In this document: positions 21,318-30,253 of the stretch, piece after piece
Layout: each line of letters opens with the position of its first letter
Position numbering within the stretch: position 1 is the first letter of the stretch
Source of the DNA: Desulfoluna butyratoxydans
Lineage (GTDB): Bacteria; Desulfobacterota; Desulfobacteria; Desulfobacterales; Desulfolunaceae
Direction of reading: 5' to 3'
Assembly (NCBI RefSeq): GCF_900699765.1
Contig: NZ_CAADHO010000002.1
Location: forward strand, 496,001-560,000
DNA length: 64,000 nucleotides
Program-made: the position numbers and the translations under genes
The notes under the pieces: model-generated
What the model was told of the DNA's origin: nothing
Database searches by the model: none
What the model saw: only the letters and a program-made list of their open reading frames with translations

Positions 21318-21402
21318 AAACCATCAGCGTTTATGTCGGGCGAAGCCCGAGCCGAAGGCCTTGCGCTTTCGAGGTGGCTCCACCTCGCCGCCGGAGGCTT
21401 GT
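21318..21402. repeat. Backbone repeat, second type, between pstA and pstB
   Basis: CATCAGCGTTTATGTCGGGC with hairpin TCGGGCGAAGCCCGA, ending CGAGGTGGCTCCACCTCG then CCGCCGGAGGC. Close copy of the one at 11.5 kb. Confidence 0.65.
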
Positions 21403-21418
21403 TTAACCGTAGATGCCC

Positions 21419-22303
21419 TTACACGCGGCTCCGTTTGCGCAGGCGCGAGCGCAGGAGGATGGCGCACAGGTTCATGCCGAGGACCAGGGCAATGAGGACC
21501 AGGGCCGTGCCGTACTGGAGGTGGCGCGTCTCTCCGATGTGGGTGCCTGCCGTGGCCAGGACGTAGATGTGGTAGGGCAGGGCCATGACCTCGTCGAAAA
21601 TCGAGGTGGGCAGGTCCGGGGTAAAGAAGACGGCACCGGTGAACATGATGGGGGCGGTTTCGCCCGCGGCCCGGCCCAGGGCCAGGATGGAGCCGGTGAG
21701 GATCCCCGGCAGGGCAGACGGCACCACCACCCGGCAGATGGTCTGCCACTTGGAGGCCCCGAGCCCCAGGGAGGCTTCCCGGTAGGTATCGGGCACGGCC
21801 TTTAAGGCCTCTTCCGCGGCCCCGATGATGACGGGCAGGCTCATGACCCCCAGGGTCAGGGCTCCTGCCAGAAGGCTCACCCCCATCTTGAGTACCGTGC
21901 AGAAGAAGGCCAGGCCAAAGAGGCCGAAGACCACGGAGGGGACCCCGGCGAGGTTGGCGATGGCAAACCGGATGACAGAGACGATCTTGCCCTGGCCGGC
22001 ATATTCATTAAGGTAGATGGCCGTGCCCACCCCCACGGGAAAGGCGATGGCCAGGGCCCCGAAGGCCAGGGAGGCGGTGCCCACGATGCAGGGAAGAATC
22101 CCCCCTTCGGTCATGGAGTTCCTCGGCATCTGGGTGAGGAACTCCCAACTGATGGCGGAGAGGCCCCGGGTGATGATGAAGAGGATCACGGCAAAAAGGG
22201 CCAGGACGTTGATGGCTGCGGCCACACGGAAGAGGGTGAACCAGAGCGTCTGGGTGGTGCCGCGCCTTCGGGACTGGATGCTTTGAGACATGGAAACGGT
22301 CAT
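21419..22303 (-). CDS. pstA: Phosphate ABC transporter permease PstA
   Basis: 294 aa inner-membrane permease with six hydrophobic segments and the EAA-type loop (EEALKAVPDTYREASLGLGASKWQ). Directly follows pstC with a 2-bp gap. Confidence 0.95.
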   Translation of the reverse strand: MTVSMSQSIQSRRRGTTQTLWFTLFRVAAAINVLALFAVILFIITRGLSAISWEFLTQMPRNSMTEGGILPCIVGTASLAFGALAIAFPVGVGTAIYLNEYAGQGKIVSVIRFAIANLAGVPSVVFGLFGLAFFCTVLKMGVSLLAGALTLGVMSLPVIIGAAEEALKAVPDTYREASLGLGASKWQTICRVVVPSALPGILTGSILALGRAAGETAPIMFTGAVFFTPDLPTSIFDEVMALPYHIYVLATAGTHIGETRHLQYGTALVLIALVLGMNLCAILLRSRLRKRSRV

Positions 22304-22305
22304 GA

Positions 22306-23283
22306 TTACCCCTTGAGCCGGTATTTGCGCGAGACGGCCATGGCCAGGACGTTAAAGACAATGGTGAAGAGGAACAGGGTGATGCCCGTGGCAAACAGGG
22401 CGTGGTAGTGGTCCCCCCGGAAAGGAGCTTCCCCCATTTCCGCGGCGATGCTCGCCGGCATGGGGCGGATGGGGTCGAAGAGGGATTCGGGCACCATGGC
22501 CGCGCCTCCGGCCACCATGAGCACCACCATGGTCTCGCCGATGGCCCGGGACATGCCCAGGATGATGGCCGTGGTGATGCCGGAGAGGGCCGCGGGCACC
22601 GTGACCCTGGAGATGGTCTCAAAGGGGGTGGCGCCCAGGGCCAGGGAGGCTTCCCGGTAGGTGACCGGCACGCTTCGCAAGGCATCTTCGGAGATGGTGC
22701 AGATGGTGGGGATGGACATGAAGGCCAGCATGATGGAGGCCGTGAACATGTTCAGCCCCGTGGGGATGTCAAAGAGATTCTGCATGAGGGGGGCCACCGC
22801 CACCATGCCGAAAAAGCCGATGACCACCGACGGGAGGGAGGCCAAGAGCTCGATGGCCGGTTTGAGCCACTCCGCCACCTTGGGCGGGGCCAGTTCCGAG
22901 AGGTAGATGGCCGTCATCACCCCGGAGGGTACCGAGATGAGGGAGGAGAGCAGGGTCACGGCAAAGGAGCCCACGATGAGGGCCAGGATGCCGAAGGCCG
23001 GGGGCTCGTCCGTGGGGTACCAGAGCACGCCGCCGATGAACTCCCGCACCGAGACAAAGGAAAAGGTGGGGCTCCCCTCCAGGATCAGGAAGAGCATGAT
23101 CAGGCCCAGGATGAGGATGGAGATCAGGGAGATGATCAAAAGGGAAGACTCGGCCACCCACTCCCCTACGGCGGTGCGCCGCCCGGTGAGGCTTCCCCGC
23201 TCCGGGGCGGTTGTTTCACGTGGAACCCGGCCCGGGGGGGACACCGGGGCGTGGGGTGCTGCGGTAGACTCGCTGTGTGTCAT
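22306..23283 (-). CDS. pstC: Phosphate ABC transporter permease PstC
   Basis: 325 aa. An N-terminal cytoplasmic stretch of about 45 residues precedes six TM helices; the EAA loop reads EDALRSVPVTYREASLALGATPFE. Pairs with PstA. An mRNA hairpin separates it from pstS, as is common where the binding protein is made in excess. Confidence 0.95.
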   Translation of the reverse strand: MTHSESTAAPHAPVSPPGRVPRETTAPERGSLTGRRTAVGEWVAESSLLIISLISILILGLIMLFLILEGSPTFSFVSVREFIGGVLWYPTDEPPAFGILALIVGSFAVTLLSSLISVPSGVMTAIYLSELAPPKVAEWLKPAIELLASLPSVVIGFFGMVAVAPLMQNLFDIPTGLNMFTASIMLAFMSIPTICTISEDALRSVPVTYREASLALGATPFETISRVTVPAALSGITTAIILGMSRAIGETMVVLMVAGGAAMVPESLFDPIRPMPASIAAEMGEAPFRGDHYHALFATGITLFLFTIVFNVLAMAVSRKYRLKG

Positions 23284-23323
23284 GTAAAGTCGTCCTTGGC
23301 TTGTGGCAAAAAAGCGAACACGC

Positions 23324-23359
23324 AGCCGACGCGCCGTGTACTGGCCTGGCGTGTCGGCT
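23324..23359 (-). promoter_or_regulatory. pstS-pstC intercistronic hairpin
   Basis: A 12-bp stem (AGCCGACGCGCC / GGCGTGTCGGCT, one G-T pair) with a 12-nt loop in the 115-bp gap after pstS. It has no T run on the minus strand and is likely a partial terminator or 3'-end stabiliser that raises pstS over the rest of the operon. Confidence 0.5.
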
Positions 23360-23398
23360 GAGTGAACCCACGGTCCCGCTCAGCGGGAGGCGTCATGC

Positions 23399-24217
23399 TT
23401 AGTAAAGGGAGATGCTTCCGGCCTCTTCCACCAGGGCCTGCCCCTTTTTGGAGAGGATGAAGTTGATGAACGAAAGGGTCTCTCCCTTGGGCCATCCGTT
23501 GGTGAACATGAACAGGGGGCGGCTGATGGGGTAGCGGCCGTTCAGGGTGGTTTCGGCAGAGCCCATGACCCCGTCTACTCGAATGGCTTTCACCTCTTCG
23601 TTCATGTACCCCAGGGCGATGTAGGCGATGGCGCCTTTGGTGGTGGCCACCTGGGTCACCAGGCCGCCGTTGGATGGCTGGGTCAGGGCGCGGGGGGTGA
23701 CCCGCTCTTTTTTCATGACCAGGCTCTTCCAGGCGTCAAAGGTACCTGAGGAGCTGTCCCGGGAGATCACCACGATTTTTTTGTCCGAGCCGCCCACCTG
23801 CTTCCAGTTGGTGATCTTGCCCAGGTAGATCTGCTTGAGCTGGTCCAGGGAGAGGTCTTTTACCGGGTTGTCCGGGTGAACCACCGGTACGATGCAGTCC
23901 AGGGCGATGCGGTGGGGCACGGGAAGCACGCCCTTGCCTGTTGCCAGCTTTACCTCTTTGCCCTTGATGAAGCGGGAGGAGTTGCCGATGTCTGCGGTCT
24001 GGTCGATGACCGCCTTGATGCCGTTACCGGAGCCGCCCCCGGACAGGGAGATTTTTACCTCCGGGTGGGAGGCCATGTACGCCTCGGAGATTTTCTGGGC
24101 GATGGGAAGGACCGTGGTGGACCCTTTCAGAACAAGCCTTCCGGCCGATGCCGTGGTAACGGACGCCGCAAGGAAGAGGGTGGAAACAAGGGCGGTGAAC
24201 CAAAGACTCTTTTTCAT
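23399..24217 (-). CDS. pstS: Phosphate-binding periplasmic protein PstS
   Basis: 272 aa. A Sec signal peptide at residues 1-25 ends TTASA before GRLVLKG. Phosphate-ligand loops GSTTVLPIAQK, SGGGSGNGIKAV and SRDSSSGT are present. ATG 24217 has AGGAGAG upstream; the longer frame to 24316 would bury the signal peptide. First gene of the pst operon, preceded by a candidate Pho box. Confidence 0.96.
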   Translation of the reverse strand: MKKSLWFTALVSTLFLAASVTTASAGRLVLKGSTTVLPIAQKISEAYMASHPEVKISLSGGGSGNGIKAVIDQTADIGNSSRFIKGKEVKLATGKGVLPVPHRIALDCIVPVVHPDNPVKDLSLDQLKQIYLGKITNWKQVGGSDKKIVVISRDSSSGTFDAWKSLVMKKERVTPRALTQPSNGGLVTQVATTKGAIAYIALGYMNEEVKAIRVDGVMGSAETTLNGRYPISRPLFMFTNGWPKGETLSFINFILSKKGQALVEEAGSISLY

Positions 24218-24340
24218 GATATCTCTCCTGTGGAGGTTGGTGATGGTATGTCGCGAGCCGTTGCCGTCGGGCAACGGCATGTTTTCCGCACCTTGGGGGG
24301 CGGTGGGCCTTGACATGTTCCACAGGAAGATAGTGTCGGC

Positions 24341-24360
24341 GTGTTAGGGTTTGGTTAGGG
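24341..24360 (-). promoter_or_regulatory. Candidate Pho box upstream of pstS
   Basis: On the minus strand the direct repeats CCCTAACCAAA and CCCTAACAC are 11 bp apart and oriented toward pstS. A TATCTT -10-like hexamer lies just downstream. The motif matches the one before phoB. It lies in the shared region with the divergent psiE gene. Confidence 0.6.
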
Positions 24361-24492
24361 CGTTGTGAGCGGTTGATGTGTTTGCCCTTTCGGGCGAGGA
24401 TCGGGGGAAAAGGCCTGTGTCGGAAGCGCTGATCGTCGAGTTCTTGCAGGATGCTGACATGTTTCACACATACCCGGTGCACCCTTGATCCC

Positions 24493-24984
24493 ATGGAACA
24501 GATCAATGAGCCCGTGTGGCAAAAAAACAGAGACCAAGAGGGGCCGGCACGGACCGGCCGGATTCTGGAAACCATTCATCCCAGAGCGATTTTCTTCAAG
24601 ACCCAGGAGGTGATGGTCAATATCATGACCGTCTATATCATCGTGGTGCTGGCTGCCGGTCTGGGGAAAACCCTGCTGGACGCAAGGCACCTGCTCCACA
24701 TGATGGACGGAGAGGGGTTCACCTTTGTGGTGGCCGAGATCCTCTCCTTTCTCGTCATGCTGGAACTCTTCAGGGGGTTCGTGGATTTTTTCAGCACCCG
24801 ACGCATCCGGCTCCACACCATGATGGATCCGGCCATTCTCTTTGTGGTGCGCGAGGTGATGATCACCTTGTACCGGGACGAAGCAAAGGGCCCCTCCTGG
24901 GAGGTCCTCACCGGATTTGCCCTGCTCCTTGTGAGCCTGGGCGTCATCCGCACCCTGGCCGTCCGCTACACCCCGGGGTCGTAA
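24493..24984 (+). CDS. psiE: Phosphate-starvation-inducible PsiE-family membrane protein
   Basis: 163 aa with four hydrophobic helices (about residues 37-60, 70-95, 105-122, 135-155) matching the small PsiE family, whose function is unknown but whose expression is phosphate-controlled in E. coli. Divergent from pstS across a Pho-box-bearing intergenic region, which supports the name. The start is uncertain: ATG 24493 begins the hydrophilic N-terminus; ATG 24451 upstream has no better ribosome site. Confidence 0.72.
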   Translation: MEQINEPVWQKNRDQEGPARTGRILETIHPRAIFFKTQEVMVNIMTVYIIVVLAAGLGKTLLDARHLLHMMDGEGFTFVVAEILSFLVMLELFRGFVDFFSTRRIRLHTMMDPAILFVVREVMITLYRDEAKGPSWEVLTGFALLLVSLGVIRTLAVRYTPGS

Positions 24985-25304
24985 ATGCTCCCAGCCCACG
25001 GTTGCCGCGTGGTAGCCCGACGACACAGGATGACCGGCGTCACACAGATACAATTTCAGGCCTTGGGCATCGTATGGTCACCAGGGTGTTCTTAATGAGA
25101 TCGTCCCAAAAGGCCGACAGCCCGTAGGGTGCACTCTTTGCACCGTGTCCGGACCACCCAAGGCTTTGATGTTGGTGTGCGGAGTGCGCTTTGAGGAATC
25201 GGCTCTTTGCAGGTCGCGGCCCAAACGACGATTAAGGCCCAATTTCAGGAAAAATACCGCTGTGATTTACCCCGGGGAGTCCGACTACGCCGTGACACGC
25301 GAGG
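24985..25304. other. Gap without a recognised gene
   Basis: Between psiE and the next repeat no ORF with a ribosome site or family resemblance is seen on either strand; no RNA gene recognised. Confidence 0.5.
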
Positions 25305-25363
25305 GGGACAATCACAGCGGCAACAAGCTTTCAAGGTGGCTCACCTTGCCGCCGGAGGCATCA
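25305..25363. repeat. Partial backbone repeat
   Basis: Ends AAGGTGGCTCACCTTGCCGC followed by CGGAGGCATC, the right-hand half of the type seen at 11.5 and 21.3 kb, just downstream of moaB. Confidence 0.55.
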
Positions 25364-25370
25364 TGACCCT

Positions 25371-25874
25371 TTATCCTCTGGCGTGTTTGGAGACGTGGCC
25401 GAGTTCCGGGAAGATGAGGTTTTTGCAGGCGAGTTTGCAGGCGGCCAGGCTTCCGGGGATGACAAAGACCGCGGTGTCCGAGACGATGCCCGCGGTGGCG
25501 CGGGAGAGGATGGCTGCCGAGTCGATCTCGTCAAAGCTCAGCTGGGCGAAGATGGGGCCGAAGGCGGTGAGCTCTTTCCTGAACATGGGCCGGACCGCTT
25601 CTAAGGTAAGGTCCCCTGCGGTGATGCCGGTGCCGCCGGTGACGATGATGCCGTCGGCGTTGTGATCCCGGATGATGTCCCGGATGGCCTTTCGCACCTC
25701 TCCTTCCGAGTCCATGACCACCAGGCGGTCCACCACCTCATGGCCCTCTTTTTTTGCCTGTTTTTCAATCCACGCGCCGCTTTCGTCCGTGTCCATGGTG
25801 CGGGTGGAAGAGACGGAGACGACGGCTACCTTCAGTTGTTTCTTGCTTTGGCTTCTGTGCTCTTGGGTTCCCAT
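25371..25874 (-). CDS. moaB: Molybdenum cofactor biosynthesis protein B
   Basis: 167 aa MoaB/MogA fold that adenylylates molybdopterin. VSVSSTRTMDTDESG at the N-terminus and IIVTGGTGITAGD (the GGTG molybdopterin-binding loop) are diagnostic. It lies 10 bp after pyrR on the same strand. Other Mo-cofactor genes (mobA, moaE, moaC) are within 3 kb. Confidence 0.92.
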   Translation of the reverse strand: MGTQEHRSQSKKQLKVAVVSVSSTRTMDTDESGAWIEKQAKKEGHEVVDRLVVMDSEGEVRKAIRDIIRDHNADGIIVTGGTGITAGDLTLEAVRPMFRKELTAFGPIFAQLSFDEIDSAAILSRATAGIVSDTAVFVIPGSLAACKLACKNLIFPELGHVSKHARG

Positions 25875-25884
25875 AGGCTACCTC

Positions 25885-26424
25885 TCAGTTTAGGGTTACC
25901 AGGTCAGAGTCATCGTGCTCGCTGAGCAGGACGTTGACATGCTGTTCGTATTCACTGTCCACTTTCTTGCCGGTGTAGTCGGGTTGGATGGGAAATTCCC
26001 GGTGTCCCCGGTCCACCAGAACGGCCAGGCCGATGCGCGAGGGGCGTCCAAAGTCCATGAGGGCGTCCATGGCGGCTCGGATGGTGCGGCCGGTGTAGAG
26101 GACGTCGTCCACCAGGAGGATCTCCCGGTCATTGACTTCAAAGGGGATTTCCGTGGGCTTGACGATGGGCTGGTGGCTGATGCGGGTCCAGTCGTCGCGG
26201 TAGAGGTTGATATCCATCTCACCGCAGGGAAGCGAGTTGGCCTCAAGCCCTTCGATGGCTTCGATTTCGCGTTTCAGGCGGCGGGCGATGAAGACGCCGC
26301 GGGTCTGGATTCCGATGAGGGCGAGCCCCTGGGCCCCCCGGTGGTGTTCGATGATTTCGTGGGCCATGCGGGTGATGGCACGTTTAATGTCCGTGGCATC
26401 GAGAAGAACGGTTGCGCTGGTCAT
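25885..26424 (-). CDS. pyrR: Bifunctional PyrR (pyr regulator / uracil phosphoribosyltransferase)
   Basis: 179 aa PRTase fold. The PRPP-binding motif ILLVDDVLYTGRT is intact. N-terminal VLLDATDIKRAITRMAHEI and the LYRDDW segment are PyrR-specific. In Firmicutes it attenuates pyr mRNAs; in proteobacteria the UPRTase role is more certain. ATG 26424 gives the family length; the longer frame from 26493 has no similarity. Confidence 0.92.
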   Translation of the reverse strand: MTSATVLLDATDIKRAITRMAHEIIEHHRGAQGLALIGIQTRGVFIARRLKREIEAIEGLEANSLPCGEMDINLYRDDWTRISHQPIVKPTEIPFEVNDREILLVDDVLYTGRTIRAAMDALMDFGRPSRIGLAVLVDRGHREFPIQPDYTGKKVDSEYEQHVNVLLSEHDDSDLVTLN

Positions 26425-26759
26425 AGCAGGGTTCCCAATGGGTGGATGCCTGTGTAGGAACGTTTCGCCGATACCTTGTCGGGGGATCGTCACGCGTGGG
26501 TGTGGAAGGGCTGTTCACATACGGGCATGCAAAGGGTTGACGATGCCATCGGCTCGCAGTCCGATGGAGGTGGGATGCCAAGCGGCCGGTGCCGCAGGCA
26601 TCAACCCCTTATTTTTATCCTATTGATGGACGATTGATCAAGTCAAATGTGGCGAAATGGGGCGTAAACGCCTTGGTTTGACCTCTTTGAAATGCCTTGA
26701 TTTTGCGGATTATTTTTGACAGACTCCCCTCAGAAACCAAAGAGGGAGCAACGAGTGCA

Positions 26760-27374
26760 ATGGGGATTTTTGATTGTACCGGCGTGATTCTGGCCGGTGG
26801 GTTGAATTCCAGGATGAGCGGAACCAACAAGGCCCTCCTCGACATCGGGGGGCAGAGCATCATGGCGCGCACCCTCGACCTGTTTGAGGAACTCTTCGGC
26901 CGGGTGCTGGTGGTCTCCAACAACCCCCTGGACTTTCTCGAATTTGACGTCAAGGTCGTCTCGGACCTCTTCCCGGAACGCTGCTCTTTGGCCGGCATCC
27001 ACGCCGCCCTCTTCCACGCGGAAACCCCCTGGATTTTTGTGGCCCCCTGCGACAACCCCTTCCTCTCCCGGGAAATGGTGGAACTGGTGCTCTCGTATCG
27101 CACGGACGGCGCCACCATCGTGGTGCCTGAGACCTCCAAGGGCATGGAGCCCCTCTGCGCCGCCTATTCCCGAGAAAATCTCACCCTGGCCGAAAACAGG
27201 CTGGCCGAAGGCCGTTACAAGATCCAGAGTCTCTTTCGCAAGAAGAGGACCCGCAAGGTCCCGGAAGAGGAGATCCGGCGCATCGACCCGGAGCTGCGCA
27301 GCTTTTTCAATATCAACACCCCCGAAGACTACCAATGGGCCCTGGACATGCTTGCCCGGAAAGGCGATGAATAA
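26760..27374 (+). CDS. mobA: Molybdenum cofactor guanylyltransferase (MobA-like)
   Basis: 204 aa NTP-transferase fold. VILAGGLNSRMSGTNKALL is the nucleotide-binding signature, and CDNPF carries the metal-binding Asp. Converts Mo-molybdopterin to the guanine dinucleotide form needed by enzymes such as formate dehydrogenase. Divergent from pyrR. ATG 26760 is chosen; the next upstream in-frame start lacks homologous sequence. Confidence 0.88.
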   Translation: MGIFDCTGVILAGGLNSRMSGTNKALLDIGGQSIMARTLDLFEELFGRVLVVSNNPLDFLEFDVKVVSDLFPERCSLAGIHAALFHAETPWIFVAPCDNPFLSREMVELVLSYRTDGATIVVPETSKGMEPLCAAYSRENLTLAENRLAEGRYKIQSLFRKKRTRKVPEEEIRRIDPELRSFFNINTPEDYQWALDMLARKGDE

Positions 27375-27413
27375 CCTTGTCTTTTATTGGGCAATGTAGC
27401 TGAAAAAAAACCA

Positions 27414-27630
27414 GCCTCCGGCGGCCAGGTGGGGGCACCTGGAGACCCTGTGGCGAATGCATGCAGGCAGACACCATGCAATCCTTTTCGGGGCATTCGC
27501 GTGATGTGTGATATGTGGCAACCGGTTTTGCAGGAGAGGCCCATTTCATTCTTTTTGAAAACATGATGAAAGGCATTTGGGATTCGCCTGGCTTTAACCG
27601 GAATAATTCCGGCGGCCAACCGTTTGACAA
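27414..27630. repeat. Backbone repeat between mobA and moaE
   Basis: Starts GCCTCCGGCGGCCAGGTGGG with hairpin CCAGGTGGGGGCACCTGG, and ends with TTCCGGCGGCCAACCGTTTG and ACAAGCAGG. The 300-bp gap holds no convincing gene. Confidence 0.6.
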
Positions 27631-27682
27631 GCAGGGGGTAATCACGTCCTTACAAACCAGGTTAAACACATAAGGAAAAAGA

Positions 27683-28051
27683 ATGATTCACATCGCTGAG
27701 ATGATTCAAGAGATAAAGGCCCACCCTGATTTCGGCAAGGCAGGCATGGTACTGGCCCACAACGGGGTGGTGCGGGAAAGCTCCCGGGACGGACGCCCCG
27801 TCACAGGCCTCACGGTCCATGTGAACCACGCACGCCTTGACGAACTCATGGCCGAGTACCGGAGCCGGGCGGGTATCGTGGAGATCCTCATCGCCATTGA
27901 AGAGGAGAAGCCCCTGGCCGTGGGGGACGACGTCATGGCCATTGTGGTGGCAGGGGACATCCGCGAGAACGTGCTGGCTACCCTTGAAGGGCTCTTAAAC
28001 GCCGTCAAGGCCGAGGTGACCTCCAAGACAGAGCATTTTACCGAAAGCTAG
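27683..28051 (+). CDS. moaE: Molybdopterin synthase catalytic subunit (MoaE-like)
   Basis: 122 aa. AHNGVVRESSRDGRPVTGLTV and the C-terminal VVAGDIRENVLATLEGLLNAVK match the short MoaE-type proteins found in Desulfobacterota. It would carry sulfur from MoaD to precursor Z; no moaD is seen in the window. AAGGAAAAAG precedes the start. Confidence 0.75.
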   Translation: MIHIAEMIQEIKAHPDFGKAGMVLAHNGVVRESSRDGRPVTGLTVHVNHARLDELMAEYRSRAGIVEILIAIEEEKPLAVGDDVMAIVVAGDIRENVLATLEGLLNAVKAEVTSKTEHFTES

Positions 28052-28090
28052 ATTGGCATAGGCCGGGGGGCGCTGTTCAGCTCAAAATTG

Positions 28091-28297
28091 CCTCCGGCGG
28101 CCCTGCCGGGGGACAAACTTTTAAAAAGTTTGACAAACAGGTCTTAAGTAAGCCTTCCAGGCTACGCCGAAACAATTTCGACATTTTCGCATCCGCGCTA
28201 CGTTTTGATCGCCCTGAAGGGCGATCAAAACGTAGCGCGGGTGCCTTAGAAAAGTTTTTTGCGGAGCTTTTTTTTAAAAAAGCGACCCGCCGGAGGC
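28091..28297. repeat. Complete backbone repeat between moaE and moaC
   Basis: Best example of the family: GCCTCCGGCGGCCCTGCCGG at the left, then GACAAACTTTTAAAAAGTTT, a long hairpin CGCTACGTTTTGATCGCC / GGCGATCAAAACGTAGCG around 28196-28240, and the right end GCGACCCGCCGGAGGCATGC. About 207 bp. Confidence 0.75.
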
Positions 28298-28322
28298 ATG
28301 CTTTATAAGAAAGGATTTTTTC

Positions 28323-28805
28323 ATGAAAGAATTTACGCATATTGATGAGGACGGCGCGGTTCGCATGGTGGATGTCACGGACAAGGCGGCCACGGACCGT
28401 CGGGCCGTGGCCGAGGGCCGCATTGTCATGAATCGCGACACGTTTGAGCGGATCACGGACACCCGGGTGAAAAAGGGCAACGTCCTTGAGACCGCGCGCA
28501 TTGCAGGGGTGATGGCGGCCAAGCGTACCAGCGAGGTCATTCCCATGTGCCACCCATTGTTCATTACCGGGGCCCGTGTCGATTTTTATCCGGAGCCGGA
28601 GAACCATGCCTTTCGCATTGAGGCCGAGGTGCGGGTGAAAGGGGAGACCGGGGTGGAGATGGAGGCCCTCCATGCGGTGTCTGTTGCTGCCCTGACCATC
28701 TACGACATGTGCAAGGCCTACGACAAGGGCATGACCATTGAGGGAATTCGCCTTATGGCCAAGAGCGGCGGTAAGTCCGGCGTGTACCAGCGGGAAGGGG
28801 CGTGA
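28323..28805 (+). CDS. moaC: Cyclic pyranopterin monophosphate synthase
   Basis: 160 aa, full length. Contains MVDVTDKAATDRRAVAEGRI, the active-site IPMCHPLFITG, and the C-terminal KAYDKGMTIEGIRLMAKSGGKSG with the catalytic Asp/Lys. Works after MoaA in precursor Z synthesis. Its stop overlaps the rmuC start. Confidence 0.96.
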   Translation: MKEFTHIDEDGAVRMVDVTDKAATDRRAVAEGRIVMNRDTFERITDTRVKKGNVLETARIAGVMAAKRTSEVIPMCHPLFITGARVDFYPEPENHAFRIEAEVRVKGETGVEMEALHAVSVAALTIYDMCKAYDKGMTIEGIRLMAKSGGKSGVYQREGA

Positions 28806-30253
28806 TGGCAGTCTCTGGCTTGTTGGATATGCTGATGCAGCCCGCCCTGGGGGCGGGGCTGGTGGCCGGTGCGGCCGCAGCCTGGGGTCTTGCCGGACTT
28901 CGGCATCGCCGGACGGTTCGCGCTTTGGACGAGGCCCTGGAGAGCCGGGATGCCCAGGAGGAGCGACTCTTTGCCTTGGCTGATGAAGCGGCCGAGGCCC
29001 GGGGACGCCTGACCAACCTTCTCACCCTGGAGCAGGGCATCAAAGAGAGGGATGCCGCCCTTCATCAGAAGGGAGAAACAGAGATCGCCCTGCGGTCCCG
29101 CATGGCGCGCCTTGAGGCCGAGCTTGTGAAGGAGCGGGAATCCGCGGGCGAGAAGGTGGCCCTGCTCTCTGCCCAGAAAGACGAATTGCGCCAGATGCTC
29201 AAGGCCCTGTCTGCCGATGCCCTGGCAGACAACGCAAAGACCTTTGCCCAGCTCTCTAAGGAGACCCTGGAGGCGGTGGTTGGCGAGGCCCGGCGTGATT
29301 TTACCCGCCGGGGGGAGGCGGTCAAAGAGATCGTGGCCCCCGTGGCCGAGGCCATGAAAGCCTACGACGAGAAGGTCCGTCAGATGGAGATGCAGCGGGA
29401 AAAGGCGTACGGGGCCCTCACCGAGCAGGTGGAGACCCTTGCCCGGACCCATGCCGTGCTCCAGAAGGAGACCACCAAGCTCTCCGGGGCGTTGCAGGTG
29501 CCCAATGTGCGCGGTCGCTGGGGCGAGATCACCCTGAAGCGGGTGGCCGAGCTCTCTGGCATGGTGGACCGGTGCGATTTTTTCGAGCAGGTGAGCATGA
29601 AGGGCGAGGCCGGTGCCATGCGACCGGACATGGTGGTACAGCTCCCCGGAGGGCGGCGCATTGCCGTGGACTCCAAGGTCCCCCTGGCCGCCTATCTGCG
29701 GGCCATGGAGGCCACCACCCAAGGGGAAAAGGCGAAACATCTGGACGAACATGCCCGGGCCCTTCATCACCATGTGCAGGTTCTCTCGGGCAAGGCGTAC
29801 TGGGCGGGTCTCAAGCCCGCCCCTGAGTTTGTGGTCCTCTTTATCCCGGGGGAGAGCTTTTTCTCCGCGGCCCTTGCCAAGCGGCCCGGCCTTATTGAAG
29901 AGGGCATTGAAAAAGGGGTGGTGCTGGCCACTCCCACCACCCTGATCTCCCTGCTCAAGGCTGTGGCCTACGGGTGGCGCCAGGAGCAGGCCGCTGAAAG
30001 CGTTCACGAGATCCAGGCGCTGGGCAAGGAGCTCTACAGCCGCGTGGTTACCTTTGCCTCCCATTTGAACAAGCTGGGCGGGGAGATCGGCAAGGTGACC
30101 TCCACCTACAACCAGCTGGCAGGCTCCTTTGAGCGGCGCCTCTTTGTCTCGGCCCGGCGGTTTGAAGAGTTGGGGGTGCGGGAGAAGGATACGGCTGTTA
30201 TTGAAGCACCGGATCCCGTCGAAACGGTGCCCAGAAAGGTGGAGGCAGGATGA
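28805..30253 (+). CDS. rmuC: DNA recombination protein RmuC homologue
   Basis: 482 aa. N-terminal TM segment (about residues 12-32), then a long coiled coil (about 40-200), then the RmuC nuclease-like domain (NVRGRWGEITLKRVAELSGM; LPGGRRIAVDSKVPLAAY; VLFIPGESFF; ATPTTLISLLKAVAYGW). In E. coli RmuC limits inversions at short inverted repeats, which is notable in a genome strewn with inverted-repeat elements. Start ATG 28805 overlaps the moaC stop. Confidence 0.9.
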   Translation: MAVSGLLDMLMQPALGAGLVAGAAAAWGLAGLRHRRTVRALDEALESRDAQEERLFALADEAAEARGRLTNLLTLEQGIKERDAALHQKGETEIALRSRMARLEAELVKERESAGEKVALLSAQKDELRQMLKALSADALADNAKTFAQLSKETLEAVVGEARRDFTRRGEAVKEIVAPVAEAMKAYDEKVRQMEMQREKAYGALTEQVETLARTHAVLQKETTKLSGALQVPNVRGRWGEITLKRVAELSGMVDRCDFFEQVSMKGEAGAMRPDMVVQLPGGRRIAVDSKVPLAAYLRAMEATTQGEKAKHLDEHARALHHHVQVLSGKAYWAGLKPAPEFVVLFIPGESFFSAALAKRPGLIEEGIEKGVVLATPTTLISLLKAVAYGWRQEQAAESVHEIQALGKELYSRVVTFASHLNKLGGEIGKVTSTYNQLAGSFERRLFVSARRFEELGVREKDTAVIEAPDPVETVPRKVEAG

